From Terriglobia bacterium (GTDB taxonomy: Bacteria > Acidobacteriota > Terriglobia > Terriglobales > Acidobacteriaceae), in NCBI GenBank assembly GCA_020073165.1, contig JAIQFP010000020.1, positions 1-64,000 on the forward strand: 64,000 nucleotides of DNA. Direction: 5' to 3'. This document shows positions 51,884 through 60,999 of the stretch, in pieces; within the stretch, counting starts at the first letter, position 1; every line of letters starts with the position of its first letter. A program made the translations under genes and the position numbers. Below the pieces are notes generated by a model. It searched no databases. It had not been told where the DNA came from and saw only the letters and a program-made list of their open reading frames with translations.

Positions 51884-53020
51884 GTGAAGAACAACCATCA
51901 CGACAAGCACACCAATCATGACGGCGCAGGCATTGAGCGCAAGCTGCATGATCCCGTTGAGGACCGCCTGATCCCGCTGGAACCGCTCGATCTGACGCGG
52001 GTGCACTCCGTAGATGACCTGGTGCGCGCCATGGCCAAGACCGCGTTCACCGGCCGGCAAGTGGGGGAGGCCGCGGACGTGCTGGAAGCGATGGCCCGCG
52101 ACAAGGACTGCTTCGTAGTCATGACCCTGGCGGGTGCGATGACGGTTGCCAAGCAGGGCCTGGTGATTACCGAGTTGATCGACCGCGGGATCGTGAACGC
52201 CATTGTCTCCACCGGTGCGCTGATGGCGCACGGCCTGGTGGAAGCCACGGGGCGCGCTCATTTCCGCTACAACCCGGATGTGCCCGACGAGGAACTCTAC
52301 CAGCAGGGCTACAATCGCGTGTACGACACCCTGGAGCCGGAGCAAAATCTCGACGAAGTGGAAGAGGTGATATCCGAGATTCTCGAAGGCTGGGACCACA
52401 ACGAAGTGATGTGCTCCTACAAGCTGAACCATGCCATTGGGGCATACCTGGTCAAACATGCCCAAGGCCAGCGCGGGATCCTGAAGTCGGCCTACGAAAA
52501 AGGCGTGCCGGTGTTCGTGCCCGCATTCACCGATTCGGAACTGGGTCTCGACCTGGCGTTGAGCAACCGGCTGCGTGAATCCACCGGCCGGCATAAGCTG
52601 CGGTTTGATCCCTTTGAGGACCTTGAGCATTTTGCCGCGACCCTGCTGCGTCAGGTCCGGCTGGGTATCTTCACCATCGGCGGAGGCGTGCCGCGCAACT
52701 GGTCACAGCAGTTTGGTCCGTTCATCGAACTGCGGCACCGGCGTATGGGAGAGAACGTTCCCCTGAAGCGGTATCACTACGGCCTGCGGATTTGCCCTGA
52801 GCCGGTGTACTGGGGCGGCTTGTCGGGCAGTCCATACAGCGAGGCGGTGTCGTGGGGCAAGTTTGTACCGCCGGCGGAAGGCGGGAAATTTGGCGAGGTG
52901 TTCATAGATGCCACGGTCGGGCTGCCATTGATTGTGGCGGCGGTGCTGGAGCGGCTGGGAAAAAACAAGTCGAACCATGTCGCGAAAGGGAAGAAGGAGA
53001 AGGAGGGGGCGAGGAAGTAG
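51884..53020 (+). CDS. deoxyhypusine synthase-like protein with Lys-to-Arg active site
   Basis: 378 residues; GTG start behind GGGGAGG. Family features: LVRAMAKTAFTGRQVGEA, CFVVMTLAGAMTVAKQG, GVPVFVPAFTDSELG and EAVSWGKFVPPAEGG. The loop that carries the catalytic lysine in characterised deoxyhypusine synthases (GGGV-x-K) reads GGGVPRNW here, and the HSYKNPG His loop is not present. Bacteria lack eIF5A, so DHS-like proteins have been linked to homospermidine-type chemistry; given the lost lysine the reaction is open. Clustered with arginine-to-putrescine genes, it probably uses putrescine or a derivative. Confidence 0.85.
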   Translation: MKNNHHDKHTNHDGAGIERKLHDPVEDRLIPLEPLDLTRVHSVDDLVRAMAKTAFTGRQVGEAADVLEAMARDKDCFVVMTLAGAMTVAKQGLVITELIDRGIVNAIVSTGALMAHGLVEATGRAHFRYNPDVPDEELYQQGYNRVYDTLEPEQNLDEVEEVISEILEGWDHNEVMCSYKLNHAIGAYLVKHAQGQRGILKSAYEKGVPVFVPAFTDSELGLDLALSNRLRESTGRHKLRFDPFEDLEHFAATLLRQVRLGIFTIGGGVPRNWSQQFGPFIELRHRRMGENVPLKRYHYGLRICPEPVYWGGLSGSPYSEAVSWGKFVPPAEGGKFGEVFIDATVGLPLIVAAVLERLGKNKSNHVAKGKKEKEGARK

Positions 53021-53072
53021 GGTCACTCGCCCGTGTTCGACATCTCGTGCAGGAAGGCAGCCCGCCCAGGTT

Positions 53073-53095
53073 GGACGGGCGAGGGACGCCCGTCC
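53073..53095. repeat. perfect GC-rich hairpin between convergent genes
   Basis: GGACGGGCG / CGCCCGTCC with a 5-nt loop; same stem as 30905-30926. Between the convergent DHS-like and arginine decarboxylase genes it may serve as a two-way terminator. Confidence 0.75.
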
Positions 53096-53108
53096 TCCAT
53101 CGAAGCTT

Positions 53109-53666
53109 CTAGTCGAAGATGAAAATGGCAGAGGCGATGACCGTGGTCCACAACCCGCGCTTGTCGCCCACCGCGGACTGGGTGACGTTGGCGGTGCGTA
53201 CGATTTTGTTCGAAATCCGGTAGATTTCCTTCTTCTCGTCCCACGACCGGTCGGGATCAAACTCCACGTTCAGAGTTGTCGCCAGCATCTCAGCGGCGAG
53301 TTCCTCGGCGTAGTCTCCCGCAGCGTCTTCCGTTTCACCAAAGGAGTGGTGCTCACTGAGATAGCCGTAGGTATTGCGGTCGGCGGGAATGGCTACGCCG
53401 ATGCTGGCCGCCAGCAGGCGGTGGGGTTCGTGGGTGGAATTCTCGGCGACCACGGCGAAGACCACCTCGCCGGGGTTCAGGTACTTGAGCCCCTGGGAGC
53501 GCGCAATCAGCTTGCACTGCGGCGGGAAGATGGAAGAGACGCGAACCAGGTTCTGCGCGGCGATCCCGGCGTCGCGCAGCGCGAGCTCGAAAGAAGTGAG
53601 ACGTTCGCGATGTTTGCCGACCCCCTTGGTAAAAAAAATCCGCTTGGGGACCATGTCCTTGCCCAA
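53109..53666 (-). CDS. pdaD: pyruvoyl-dependent arginine decarboxylase
   Basis: 185 residues from TTG 53666; ATG 53654 (MVPKRIFF) is an alternative. The self-cleavage site is at Ser-Ser in [14 protein letters not shown] (44-45), which yields the pyruvoyl group. [40 protein letters not shown] and [20 protein letters not shown] match archaeal/acidobacterial PvlArgDC. Makes agmatine, the substrate for AguA next door, completing arginine to putrescine. Confidence 0.92.
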   Translation of the reverse strand: MGKDMVPKRIFFTKGVGKHRERLTSFELALRDAGIAAQNLVRVSSIFPPQCKLIARSQGLKYLNPGEVVFAVVAENSTHEPHRLLAASIGVAIPADRNTYGYLSEHHSFGETEDAAGDYAEELAAEMLATTLNVEFDPDRSWDEKKEIYRISNKIVRTANVTQSAVGDKRGLWTTVIASAIFIFD

Positions 53667-53841
53667 TTCCTTTTTCCTCCGGCGCTATGGTGTGAGGGAC
53701 AAATCTAACATAGTGAATTGTGACAGCAATATGAAAATTGGGGTGGGAGCAAAAAAAAGGCGGGAAGCCCAAATGGAGTTCCCGCTACGCCCCCGGAACC
53801 GGCTTTGGGGGGAATCCGAGCCGGTTCCTGGGAAGAGCCAC

Positions 53842-54204
53842 TCATTCGCCTGGAGCCACCGAACTGACGGAGATGGTGTCGCCCTCGGCGTGGCCGGTCA
53901 CTTTGGCGCGCTGACCCGCCAGCTTGTCGAGCTCCTCGAGGGCGGCTTTGTCCGTGGTGTCCAGGATGTACACCTTGTCGCCGACGACCAGGGCGTACTT
54001 CGACCCGTGGCGAACGCAAGCCCGGGTGCAACCAGCATCGTCCCCAGGCATCATCGTGTGCTTGGCGCCGCAGGCGGCATCACTGACCTGACCCGTGAAG
54101 GTCTGGGCCTTGCCGCCCGCGGATGCGGAAGAGACGGTCAATCCGGCGCCTATCACGAGGATCGCCAGCGAAAGAGCCAATCTTGGTAAACCAGATCGCA
54201 TCAA
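53842..54204 (-). CDS. small exported protein with Cys/His motif
   Basis: 120 residues. Signal peptide LALSLAILVIGAGLTVSSASA. The mature part has GQVSDAACGAKHTMMPGDDA and GCTRACVRHGSKYALVVGD, a pattern common in small acidobacterial secreted proteins and suggestive of a metal or redox site, followed by a beta-rich VYILDTTDKAALEELD segment. No named family assigned. Confidence 0.75.
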   Translation of the reverse strand: MMRSGLPRLALSLAILVIGAGLTVSSASAGGKAQTFTGQVSDAACGAKHTMMPGDDAGCTRACVRHGSKYALVVGDKVYILDTTDKAALEELDKLAGQRAKVTGHAEGDTISVSSVAPGE

Positions 54205-54316
54205 TCTTCTCCTTGGAATCGAGTGCTATCACTCCCGCTTGGATGCGGCGCCGCGCTCCTTTGGACCAACAGATTTTCCGGTTGTCGAGACGCAGCTTGC
54301 CCGTCTCCTCCGGGGC

Positions 54317-55639
54317 CTATCGCGACACCTTGGGATCGAATCGCACGGTCACGTCCACCGTCTTGTCATCTCCGTTAGGCGTTTCGTGGACACTGACGTT
54401 CCACTCCCCCATGAGCGAGAGTTCCTTCAACGACTCATCCACGAAACGTTCGGGATAGCTGGTGTCGTAAGGCTCGCCTCGACGCAGCTGCCAATTGTCC
54501 TCCAGGCGGTTCGTGGCGCGGGTGTCGAGACCCTGGATTTCCAGCTCCCCCATTTTGTAGAGGTCACCCTCGTGTACCTGGAGCTGGTAGCTGACGGTGG
54601 CGTGCGCGTCGTCCATCTGCGGCACCGGCGCAACGGAAGCCGCCAGATACCCGCGGGTCCCGTAAAGCTTACGGACGGCATTGAGGTCGTTGGCCAGCCG
54701 AACCGCATCGGGGGGCTCGCTGCTCTGCAGATGGATGAGCGCTTGGAGTTGGCCCGCTGGGAAAATGCTGTTTCCTGACCACTGGACATCGGTCAGTTTG
54801 TACTGAAACCCGGGATGGACGGCGACGGCGACGTCCACCAGGGTCTCCTCTGGACTCTGCTGCACGACCTTGGTCTGGACATCTTCAAAGGCGGCTTTGA
54901 GATAGCCGCGCGCGAGATAAACCGGCAGCAGATCCTTGTCCTCCTGGGCGCGGAGGGCGGAGCGCAGGTAGGCTCCGCCTTGCATCTTGTGCGCCGCAGC
55001 TTGCAGCAAAGGCAGTTCGCCGGGGCCGGCGCCGGTGAATGCAATGTTGCCAATACGGATGTTCGGACCGCTGACGCTGAAATCAAAGGCTTCAACGGGG
55101 CCATCGAGGTGAGCCGAGCGCAGGTAGTCAGCGCGGCCGTTGATCTTGTTTTCTATGAGCAGAGCCTGCAGTGCATCCGAGACCTGGTCGGGGAGGTTGC
55201 CGGTGACCGGCAATTGACCCTGAAAGAGCGGCACGCGCTCGTGCAGTTGTTTAAGCAAATCCTCGTCGGACAGCCAGACAAAGTTGTCGAAGTGCGTGGG
55301 GACGAACTGACCGCTGTCAGTGAGCTGCAGTTCGAGTTTGGTGCCCTCGGAGGAATACTCAAAGCTGTAGTCGATATCGCCGAAGGCGCCGGTATCACCC
55401 AGGTGCTGGCTGGCCACCTTAAAGTCAGCATCACTGACGGTTTGGCCGATTTGCAAGCCGGTGGCAGTGATGATCTCCGCCTGGGTGTAGCGCTTGCTGC
55501 CGGTTACCTTGATGGACACAAGTTTGTAAGCCGAGGGCGGGAGTTCCTTGGCCGGGGGCTTGCGGGTCTGGGCCGGGAGCTGGGAGGCCGAGAAGCCGAG
55601 AAAAGCAAGGAACAGGCCTGAACAGATCTTGAAATTCAC
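54317..55639 (-). CDS. exported POTRA-repeat protein lacking a beta-barrel
   Basis: 440 residues from GTG 55639, which gives a clean signal peptide (KICSGLFLAFLGFSASQLPA); an ATG at 55681 lies in a dispersed repeat and is less likely. Four POTRA-like units can be seen, e.g. YKLVSIKVTGSKRYTQAEII and YKLTDVQWSGNSIFPAGQLQ. BamA-like proteins carry a 16-strand barrel after the POTRAs; this one ends within the periplasmic part (VDVTVRFDPKVSR). It may be a periplasmic partner of an outer-membrane machine. Confidence 0.82.
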   Translation of the reverse strand: MNFKICSGLFLAFLGFSASQLPAQTRKPPAKELPPSAYKLVSIKVTGSKRYTQAEIITATGLQIGQTVSDADFKVASQHLGDTGAFGDIDYSFEYSSEGTKLELQLTDSGQFVPTHFDNFVWLSDEDLLKQLHERVPLFQGQLPVTGNLPDQVSDALQALLIENKINGRADYLRSAHLDGPVEAFDFSVSGPNIRIGNIAFTGAGPGELPLLQAAAHKMQGGAYLRSALRAQEDKDLLPVYLARGYLKAAFEDVQTKVVQQSPEETLVDVAVAVHPGFQYKLTDVQWSGNSIFPAGQLQALIHLQSSEPPDAVRLANDLNAVRKLYGTRGYLAASVAPVPQMDDAHATVSYQLQVHEGDLYKMGELEIQGLDTRATNRLEDNWQLRRGEPYDTSYPERFVDESLKELSLMGEWNVSVHETPNGDDKTVDVTVRFDPKVSR

Positions 55640-55686
55640 GCCGGAAGATTCTAACTCAAACCATACCAGCCTAGGCGGCATCCTGA

Positions 55687-55813
55687 ACCCGGCTTCAGCC
55701 GGGTGAAAGACCCTGCGCGTAGTGAGAATTCCGGTTACGAGGGCTTCACCCCTGCACGGCCAGATCCATCGCCCGGCTGAACTGCGCCGGGCTTCGGGAT
55801 GACGCCATCAATG
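55687..55813. repeat. dispersed hairpin repeat with GGCGTCATCC core
   Basis: Two hairpins (ACCCGGCT/AGCCGGGT at 55687-55704; GCCCGGC/GCCGGGC at 55771-55792) followed by GGGATGACGCCATCAA. About 50 bp recur in reverse orientation at 62863-62912. Fills most of the 211-bp gap between the LysR and POTRA genes. Confidence 0.75.
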
Positions 55814-55850
55814 GGGTCGAGTGAGTGTTGGTTGGGTCGGGGTCGCCAGC

Positions 55851-56759
55851 TCAGCGCTTCCCGGGCACAACGACATCCACCGGCTTGATTTTCACCGTGG
55901 TATCAATGAAAGCCAGTGCCGCCCGACTCAGCGCCTTGTCTTTACGAAATACCAGGGCGAGGTCGCGGCGAATCTGGGCATCGGAGAGGGGAATCGTGGC
56001 CAACACATTGGCACGCACGTCCTCCAACACATGGGAGCGGGCGATGAATCCCACGCCGACGTCAGCAGCCACAAAGCGCTTCAGTAGTTCGCTGGAGTCG
56101 AGTTCCATGGCATAGTGTGGCTTGAGTCTGCGCTCATGGAAGAGAGTCTCCAGGGCATCGCGAGTGTGCCCGAGCTTGGGTACGACCAGCGGGAACCTGG
56201 CGGCTTCGGCCAGCGTCGCCGACTTCATCTTGGCCAGGGGATGATGCGGCGGGGCAATGACGACCAGTTCGTCACGATGGATCAGCACCACGGTCAGGCG
56301 ATTGTCGGTCACCGGCAGGGACACCACGCCGAAGTCCACCGAGTTATCAATCACCGACTCCAGAATCTTGGCGTAGTCGGAGCGCTTGATATTGACGGCC
56401 ACGTCGGGATACTGCTTTTTGAACTCCGCGAAGACCTCGGGCAGGATGTGCAGGCAGGTACCTTCGTTGGCCCCCACGATGATCTCGCCCCGCGGCACCC
56501 GCTCCGTTTCGGCCACCGCGGTCAACATGGCCTTGCGCGATGCCAGCATCTCCTCCGCGTACTTCTGGAAGAGCTTGCCCGACTGGGTGATTGAGACTTT
56601 GCCGCCGGAGCGGTCGAGCAGCCTAGCGCCAACCTCTTCCTCAAGCGCGCGGATCTGCGACGAGATCGCCGGCTGCGTGCGAAATCGTTTCTCCGCCGCC
56701 CGGGAGAAGCTCGACAGGCGCGCGACTTCGAGAAAGGTTTCGATTTGGTCGAAGTCCAT
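55851..56759 (-). CDS. LysR-family transcriptional regulator
   Basis: 302 residues. HTH at 1-60 (FDQIETFLEVARLSSFSRAA, RTQPAISSQIRALEEEVGAR), then a periplasmic-binding-like effector domain (LTAVAETERVPRGEIIVGAN, FADVGVGFIARSHVLED-type pattern). Regulated gene not obvious: both neighbours are on the same strand or divergent GH57 213 bp away. Period-7 arrays lie just upstream of its start. Confidence 0.9.
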   Translation of the reverse strand: MDFDQIETFLEVARLSSFSRAAEKRFRTQPAISSQIRALEEEVGARLLDRSGGKVSITQSGKLFQKYAEEMLASRKAMLTAVAETERVPRGEIIVGANEGTCLHILPEVFAEFKKQYPDVAVNIKRSDYAKILESVIDNSVDFGVVSLPVTDNRLTVVLIHRDELVVIAPPHHPLAKMKSATLAEAARFPLVVPKLGHTRDALETLFHERRLKPHYAMELDSSELLKRFVAADVGVGFIARSHVLEDVRANVLATIPLSDAQIRRDLALVFRKDKALSRAALAFIDTTVKIKPVDVVVPGKR

Positions 56760-56773
56760 AAGGCAGCAATCGG

Positions 56774-56844
56774 CACTTAGCCGTTAGTCGCCGCGCTCGA
56801 TGCCTGGGGACCGGCACAAGCCTTCGACAGCTAAGTGCTAACTG
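56774..56844. repeat. paired period-7 arrays in inverted orientation
   Basis: CACTTAG, CCGTTAG (56774-56787) face CTAAGTG, CTAACTG (56831-56844), 43 nt apart, in the divergent LysR/GH57 control region. Confidence 0.75.
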
Positions 56845-56927
56845 CTTCATCATAAACCGTCTCTGTCTATCCCCGAAGCAAGCTTTGTCCCGAATCGAAA
56901 ACCGAGGGGCGGCAGTGCCGGAAGTGC

Positions 56928-56933
56928 TAGACT
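56928..56933 (+). promoter_or_regulatory. extended -10 box upstream of GH57 gene
   Basis: GTGC TAGACT, identical to the thrC promoter core, 39 nt before ATG 56973. Confidence 0.35.
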
Positions 56934-56972
56934 TTAATTTTTGCCCTCATACTCTGATCAAGGCGCACGCCT

Positions 56973-59228
56973 ATGCCTGTCCTTCGCGTCATTATCCTCT
57001 GGCATCAACATCAGCCCTTTTATAAAGACCTGGTTACGGGGGAGTATCGACTGCCCTGGGTTCGTCTGCACGCGCTCAAAGACTATTACGGCATGGTCAA
57101 GCTGCTGGACGAGTTTCCCGACGTTCACCAGACCTTCAATCTGGTGCCTTCGCTGATCACGCAGATACAGGACTACGTGGCGGGCAATGCCCAGGACCCG
57201 TTCCTGCAAGTCGCGGCCAAACCGGCGAAGGACCTCACGCCGGAAGAGCGGCGTTTTGCCCTGCAATACCTGTTCCAGGCAAACCACGTCAACATGATTG
57301 GCCGCTACCCACGCTATCGCGCGCTGTGGGAGCGCTTCCGCAGCACCGGTGACAACGCGGAGCGCGCGGAGAAATACTTCCAACCCCAGGACTTCACGGA
57401 TCTGCAGGTGCTGTCCCAGATCGCCTGGTTTGACGAATTCTTCCTGCAAGAGCGGGAAATCGCCGCCCTGGTGGAGAAAGGCCACAACTACTCGCTCGAC
57501 GACCAGCGCTACGTCGTGGCCCGGGAGCGCGAGCTGATTTCGAAAGTGCTCCCGGCGCATGCGGCCGCGGCGCAGCGCGGCGGCATCGAACTCTCAACCT
57601 CTCCGTTCTACCATCCTATTCTGCCGCTGGTTTGTGATACGAACACCGGTGGAGTCTCCACCCCAGGATTGCCGCTGCCACAGAACCGTTTCCGGCACCC
57701 GGAGGATGCCCGCGAACAACTCGAACGCGGGCTGGCGTTGCACCAGCAAGTCTTCGGTATGCGGCCGCAAGGGGTCTGGCCTTCGGAAGGCAGCGTTTCC
57801 GAGGAAGTCCTGAACCTTGCCCACCAGCTCGGAGTCCAGTGGATGGCCACCGACGAAGGCGTGTTGGGTCGCACGCTGGGCGTCTTCTTTTCCCGTGACG
57901 CCTACGGCCGCCTGGAGCGTTCGCTGGCGGAAAAGCTCTACACCATCTACCGCTACGAGCAGGGCGAGACCGAGATGCACCTGGTGTTTCGCGACCACAC
58001 CATCTCCGACCTGGTCGGCTTTGTGTACTCGGGCATGCCGGCTGCCGATGCCGCGCAGCATCTGATGCGGAACATCCGTGATTCCGCCCGCCCGGTCCTC
58101 GATCAAGGGAGCGACGCGGTGGTACCCGTCATCCTGGATGGAGAAAACGCCTGGGAATACTACTGGCAGTCGGGGCGGGAGTTCCTGCGCCGTTTCTACG
58201 ACATCTTGCAGCGGGAGAAAGACGTGGAGGCGGTCACGGTATCGGAAGCCATCGCTCGGCAGAAGGAATTCGGCAAGCTGACTTCAATCGTCCCCGGCTC
58301 CTGGATCCATGCCAACTTCAACGTATGGATCGGCGCCCCGGAGGACAACCGGGCCTGGGACTATCTCTACCACGCACGCAACTTCTACGCCGAGAAGGAG
58401 CCGCAGGCGAGCGACACCCAGCGCAAGCTGGCGTTTGAGGAGTTGCTGATTGCGGAAGGCAGTGACTGGAACTGGTGGTACGGTCCGGAGCACCACTCGG
58501 CCAACGACCGCGAATTCGACGAACTGTACCGCAAGCATCTTTCCAATGTTTACCAGGCGCTGGGGGCAAGCCCGCCGGATTACCTGGCGCAGCCCATTCT
58601 GAGTGGGGTGGCCCGGCCGTCGTTCCTGCCGCAGACAGCGTACATCCATCCCCACGTTAAGGGCGATATGGTGCGCTATTTCGAGTGGATGGGCGCGGCC
58701 GTCTATACCGCCGACCGGCGTGCCGGCGCCATGCACGGGAAACGTTTCCTTCTGGATTCGGTTTACGCGGGCATCGATGATGCCAGCGTCTATGGCCGTC
58801 TGGATTTCGCCGAGAACGTTCCTGAGATAGAGTTCGAGCTGGTGGTCAACCTGGAGTCCTGGGCCGCCGATGCGCGCCATCCCAGACGTACTTTGCGGCT
58901 GGACGTGGAGGTCGAAGACCGCCGGGCCCACTCCTGGAAGGTGAGAGCCACCGATGAGGACAAACCGCTGGCTACTTCTGATGACCCGGCCGGTGAATTG
59001 AAGCTGGCGCTGGCCCGCAACTTTGAATTCAAGCTGCCGTTGCGCTGGCTACACGCGGCGCCGGTTGCCGACAGCGCTAAAGACGAGTCTTCGGCCCTGG
59101 TGGTGACCAAGCTGTGCTTGCGCTTCAGCCTATGGCATAACCACCTGCCGGTGGACGCGTTGCCACTCGAAGGCTGGATCGAGCTGCCCCTGCTGAGCGA
59201 AGCGCACTTGATGATGCAAGCGTACTGA
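56973..59228 (+). CDS. glycoside hydrolase family 57 enzyme
   Basis: 751 residues. N-terminal motif WHQHQPFYK (region 1, HQxQP). Candidate nucleophile Glu272 in GVWPSEGSVS and acid Asp389 in VILDGENAWEYY match the GH57 catalytic Glu and Asp regions. The C-terminal 300 residues form an extra beta-rich domain. Family acts on alpha-glucans (amylase, amylopullulanase, 4-alpha-glucanotransferase); no signal peptide, so a cytoplasmic glycogen role is likely. Exact specificity not resolvable from sequence. Confidence 0.9.
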   Translation: MPVLRVIILWHQHQPFYKDLVTGEYRLPWVRLHALKDYYGMVKLLDEFPDVHQTFNLVPSLITQIQDYVAGNAQDPFLQVAAKPAKDLTPEERRFALQYLFQANHVNMIGRYPRYRALWERFRSTGDNAERAEKYFQPQDFTDLQVLSQIAWFDEFFLQEREIAALVEKGHNYSLDDQRYVVARERELISKVLPAHAAAAQRGGIELSTSPFYHPILPLVCDTNTGGVSTPGLPLPQNRFRHPEDAREQLERGLALHQQVFGMRPQGVWPSEGSVSEEVLNLAHQLGVQWMATDEGVLGRTLGVFFSRDAYGRLERSLAEKLYTIYRYEQGETEMHLVFRDHTISDLVGFVYSGMPAADAAQHLMRNIRDSARPVLDQGSDAVVPVILDGENAWEYYWQSGREFLRRFYDILQREKDVEAVTVSEAIARQKEFGKLTSIVPGSWIHANFNVWIGAPEDNRAWDYLYHARNFYAEKEPQASDTQRKLAFEELLIAEGSDWNWWYGPEHHSANDREFDELYRKHLSNVYQALGASPPDYLAQPILSGVARPSFLPQTAYIHPHVKGDMVRYFEWMGAAVYTADRRAGAMHGKRFLLDSVYAGIDDASVYGRLDFAENVPEIEFELVVNLESWAADARHPRRTLRLDVEVEDRRAHSWKVRATDEDKPLATSDDPAGELKLALARNFEFKLPLRWLHAAPVADSAKDESSALVVTKLCLRFSLWHNHLPVDALPLEGWIELPLLSEAHLMMQAY

Positions 59229-59244
59229 GCATCAAGCGCCCAGT

Positions 59245-59258
59245 ACCGAGTACCGAGT
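59245..59258. repeat. period-7 tandem repeat (ACCGAGT x2)
   Basis: Two exact ACCGAGT copies 16 bp after the GH57 stop, identical to the pair at 20092-20105 about 39 kb away. Confidence 0.7.
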
Positions 59259-59313
59259 TTCTACCTTCGTCCCAGGGATGGTTTGAAGCCCGGCTCTGTT
59301 TCGGAGAACAACT

Positions 59314-60999
59314 ATGAGAACACGCACCTCGTGGTTCATTCTGTTGTTGATGCCAGTTCTCGCCTTAGCCCAGTCCAAGCCTGCCGCCGACCTGATTATC
59401 ACCAACGCCAAGGTCTGGACCGTAGACAAGGCTCATCCGACCGCCCAAGCGGTAGCTGTCATGGGGGACCGCATCGTCGGTGTGGGGACGAACACCGAGG
59501 TCGAAGCGTGGCATGGGGCGGCGACGCGGGTGATCGATGCCGGCGGCAAGCTGTTGCTGCCCGGCTTCAACGACGCGCACGTCCATTTCGTCAGCGGAGG
59601 TCTGCAACTTGATGCGGTGCAGCTCAACGACGCCACCAGCGCGGAGGAGTTTGTACGCCGCATCGGTGAGCGTGCTCGCAAGACCCCCAAGGGTGAGTGG
59701 ATCCTCGGTGGTGACTGGGATGAGACCAAGTGGACCCCAGCCACGCTCCCGACCAGACAGCTGATTGACCCAGTCACCCAGGATTCGCCGGTCTTCATCT
59801 ACCGCTACGACGGCCACATGGCGCTGGCCAACTCGCAGGCGCTGCGCCTGGCCGGTGTAACCGCCCAGACACCCGATCCCCCGGGTGGCGTCATCGTGCG
59901 TGACTCGCAAGGCAATCCCACCGGCGCTCTCAAAGACGCAGCTACGGATCTGGTTGACAAAGTGATTCCGGGTCTTTCTCATGAGCAACGCGTGCACGCC
60001 GTCAAGCGCGCCCTGGCCCATGCCGCTTCGCTCGGGGTCACTAGCGTGCAGCACATGAATCCCGACTACGCGGACATCGCCGTGTACGCGGAGTTGCTGG
60101 AGCGCGGCGAACTTACTACCCGCATTTACGCCGCGCCCTACATCATGGGGGTGGACGACCAGGCGAAAATCGGCGTCCGGCACGCCTTTGGCGGGCCGTA
60201 TCTGCGGATCGGAGCACTCAAGGCGTACGCTGACGGCTCACTCGGCTCTGGGACCGCATACTTCTTCGAGCCCTTCACAGATCAGCCGAAGAACCGTGGT
60301 CTGCTCTCCGATGAAATGCAGCCGCTCTCGCTGATGCGCGAGCGCATGATGAAGGCCGATGCCGCCGGGCTGCAACTGTGTACCCACGCCATTGGGGACC
60401 AGGGAATCTCGATGATCCTCGATCTGTACAGTGAGGTCGCCAAGGCCCACGGGGAGGCCGACCGCCGCTGGCGCATCGAACACGCGCAGCACATGGCAGC
60501 GAAAGACTTCGAGCGCTTCGCGCAACTGAAGGTGATTGCTTCCGTGCAGCCTTACCACGCGATCGATGACGGCCGCTGGGCGGAGGGGCGGATTGGTCAC
60601 GACCGTGCCAGCCGCACCTACGCCTTCCGCACCTTTCTCGATCACGGCGTGCGCCTCGCTTTCGGCACCGACTGGGATGTGGCTCCGCTCAATCCCATGC
60701 TGACGGTGTACGCCGCGGTCACACGGGCCACGCTGGATGGCAAGAATCCCAACGGCTGGTTTCCGGAGCAGAAGCTGACCGTGCCCGAGGCCATCGAGGC
60801 CTACACCATGGGCTCGGCGTATGCCGAGTTTCAGGAGAAAGAAAAGGGTTCGATCACGCCGGGCAAGCTGGCCGACCTGGTGCTGCTGAGCGACGATATT
60901 TTCTCTATCCCTGCGGAAAAAATCCGCGAGGTCAAAGTGGTAACTACCATCGTTGGCGGCAAGATAGTTTGGACCCAGTCCGCGGGATCTGCGCACTGA
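59314..60999 (+). CDS. amidohydrolase, YtcJ-like, exported
   Basis: 561 residues. Signal peptide [16 protein letters not shown]. Metal-dependent amidohydrolase features: [75 protein letters not shown], and a C-terminal [19 protein letters not shown]. Typical of the YtcJ/amidohydrolase 3 group with broad or unknown substrates. Single gene between GH57 and a long intergenic region. Confidence 0.9.
   Translation: MRTRTSWFILLLMPVLALAQSKPAADLIITNAKVWTVDKAHPTAQAVAVMGDRIVGVGTNTEVEAWHGAATRVIDAGGKLLLPGFNDAHVHFVSGGLQLDAVQLNDATSAEEFVRRIGERARKTPKGEWILGGDWDETKWTPATLPTRQLIDPVTQDSPVFIYRYDGHMALANSQALRLAGVTAQTPDPPGGVIVRDSQGNPTGALKDAATDLVDKVIPGLSHEQRVHAVKRALAHAASLGVTSVQHMNPDYADIAVYAELLERGELTTRIYAAPYIMGVDDQAKIGVRHAFGGPYLRIGALKAYADGSLGSGTAYFFEPFTDQPKNRGLLSDEMQPLSLMRERMMKADAAGLQLCTHAIGDQGISMILDLYSEVAKAHGEADRRWRIEHAQHMAAKDFERFAQLKVIASVQPYHAIDDGRWAEGRIGHDRASRTYAFRTFLDHGVRLAFGTDWDVAPLNPMLTVYAAVTRATLDGKNPNGWFPEQKLTVPEAIEAYTMGSAYAEFQEKEKGSITPGKLADLVLLSDDIFSIPAEKIREVKVVTTIVGGKIVWTQSAGSAH

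Noticed and set aside
24407-59258. Period-7 arrays as CRISPR repeats
   Set aside because: Units are 7 nt without spacers, arms are inverted, and no cas gene is present.
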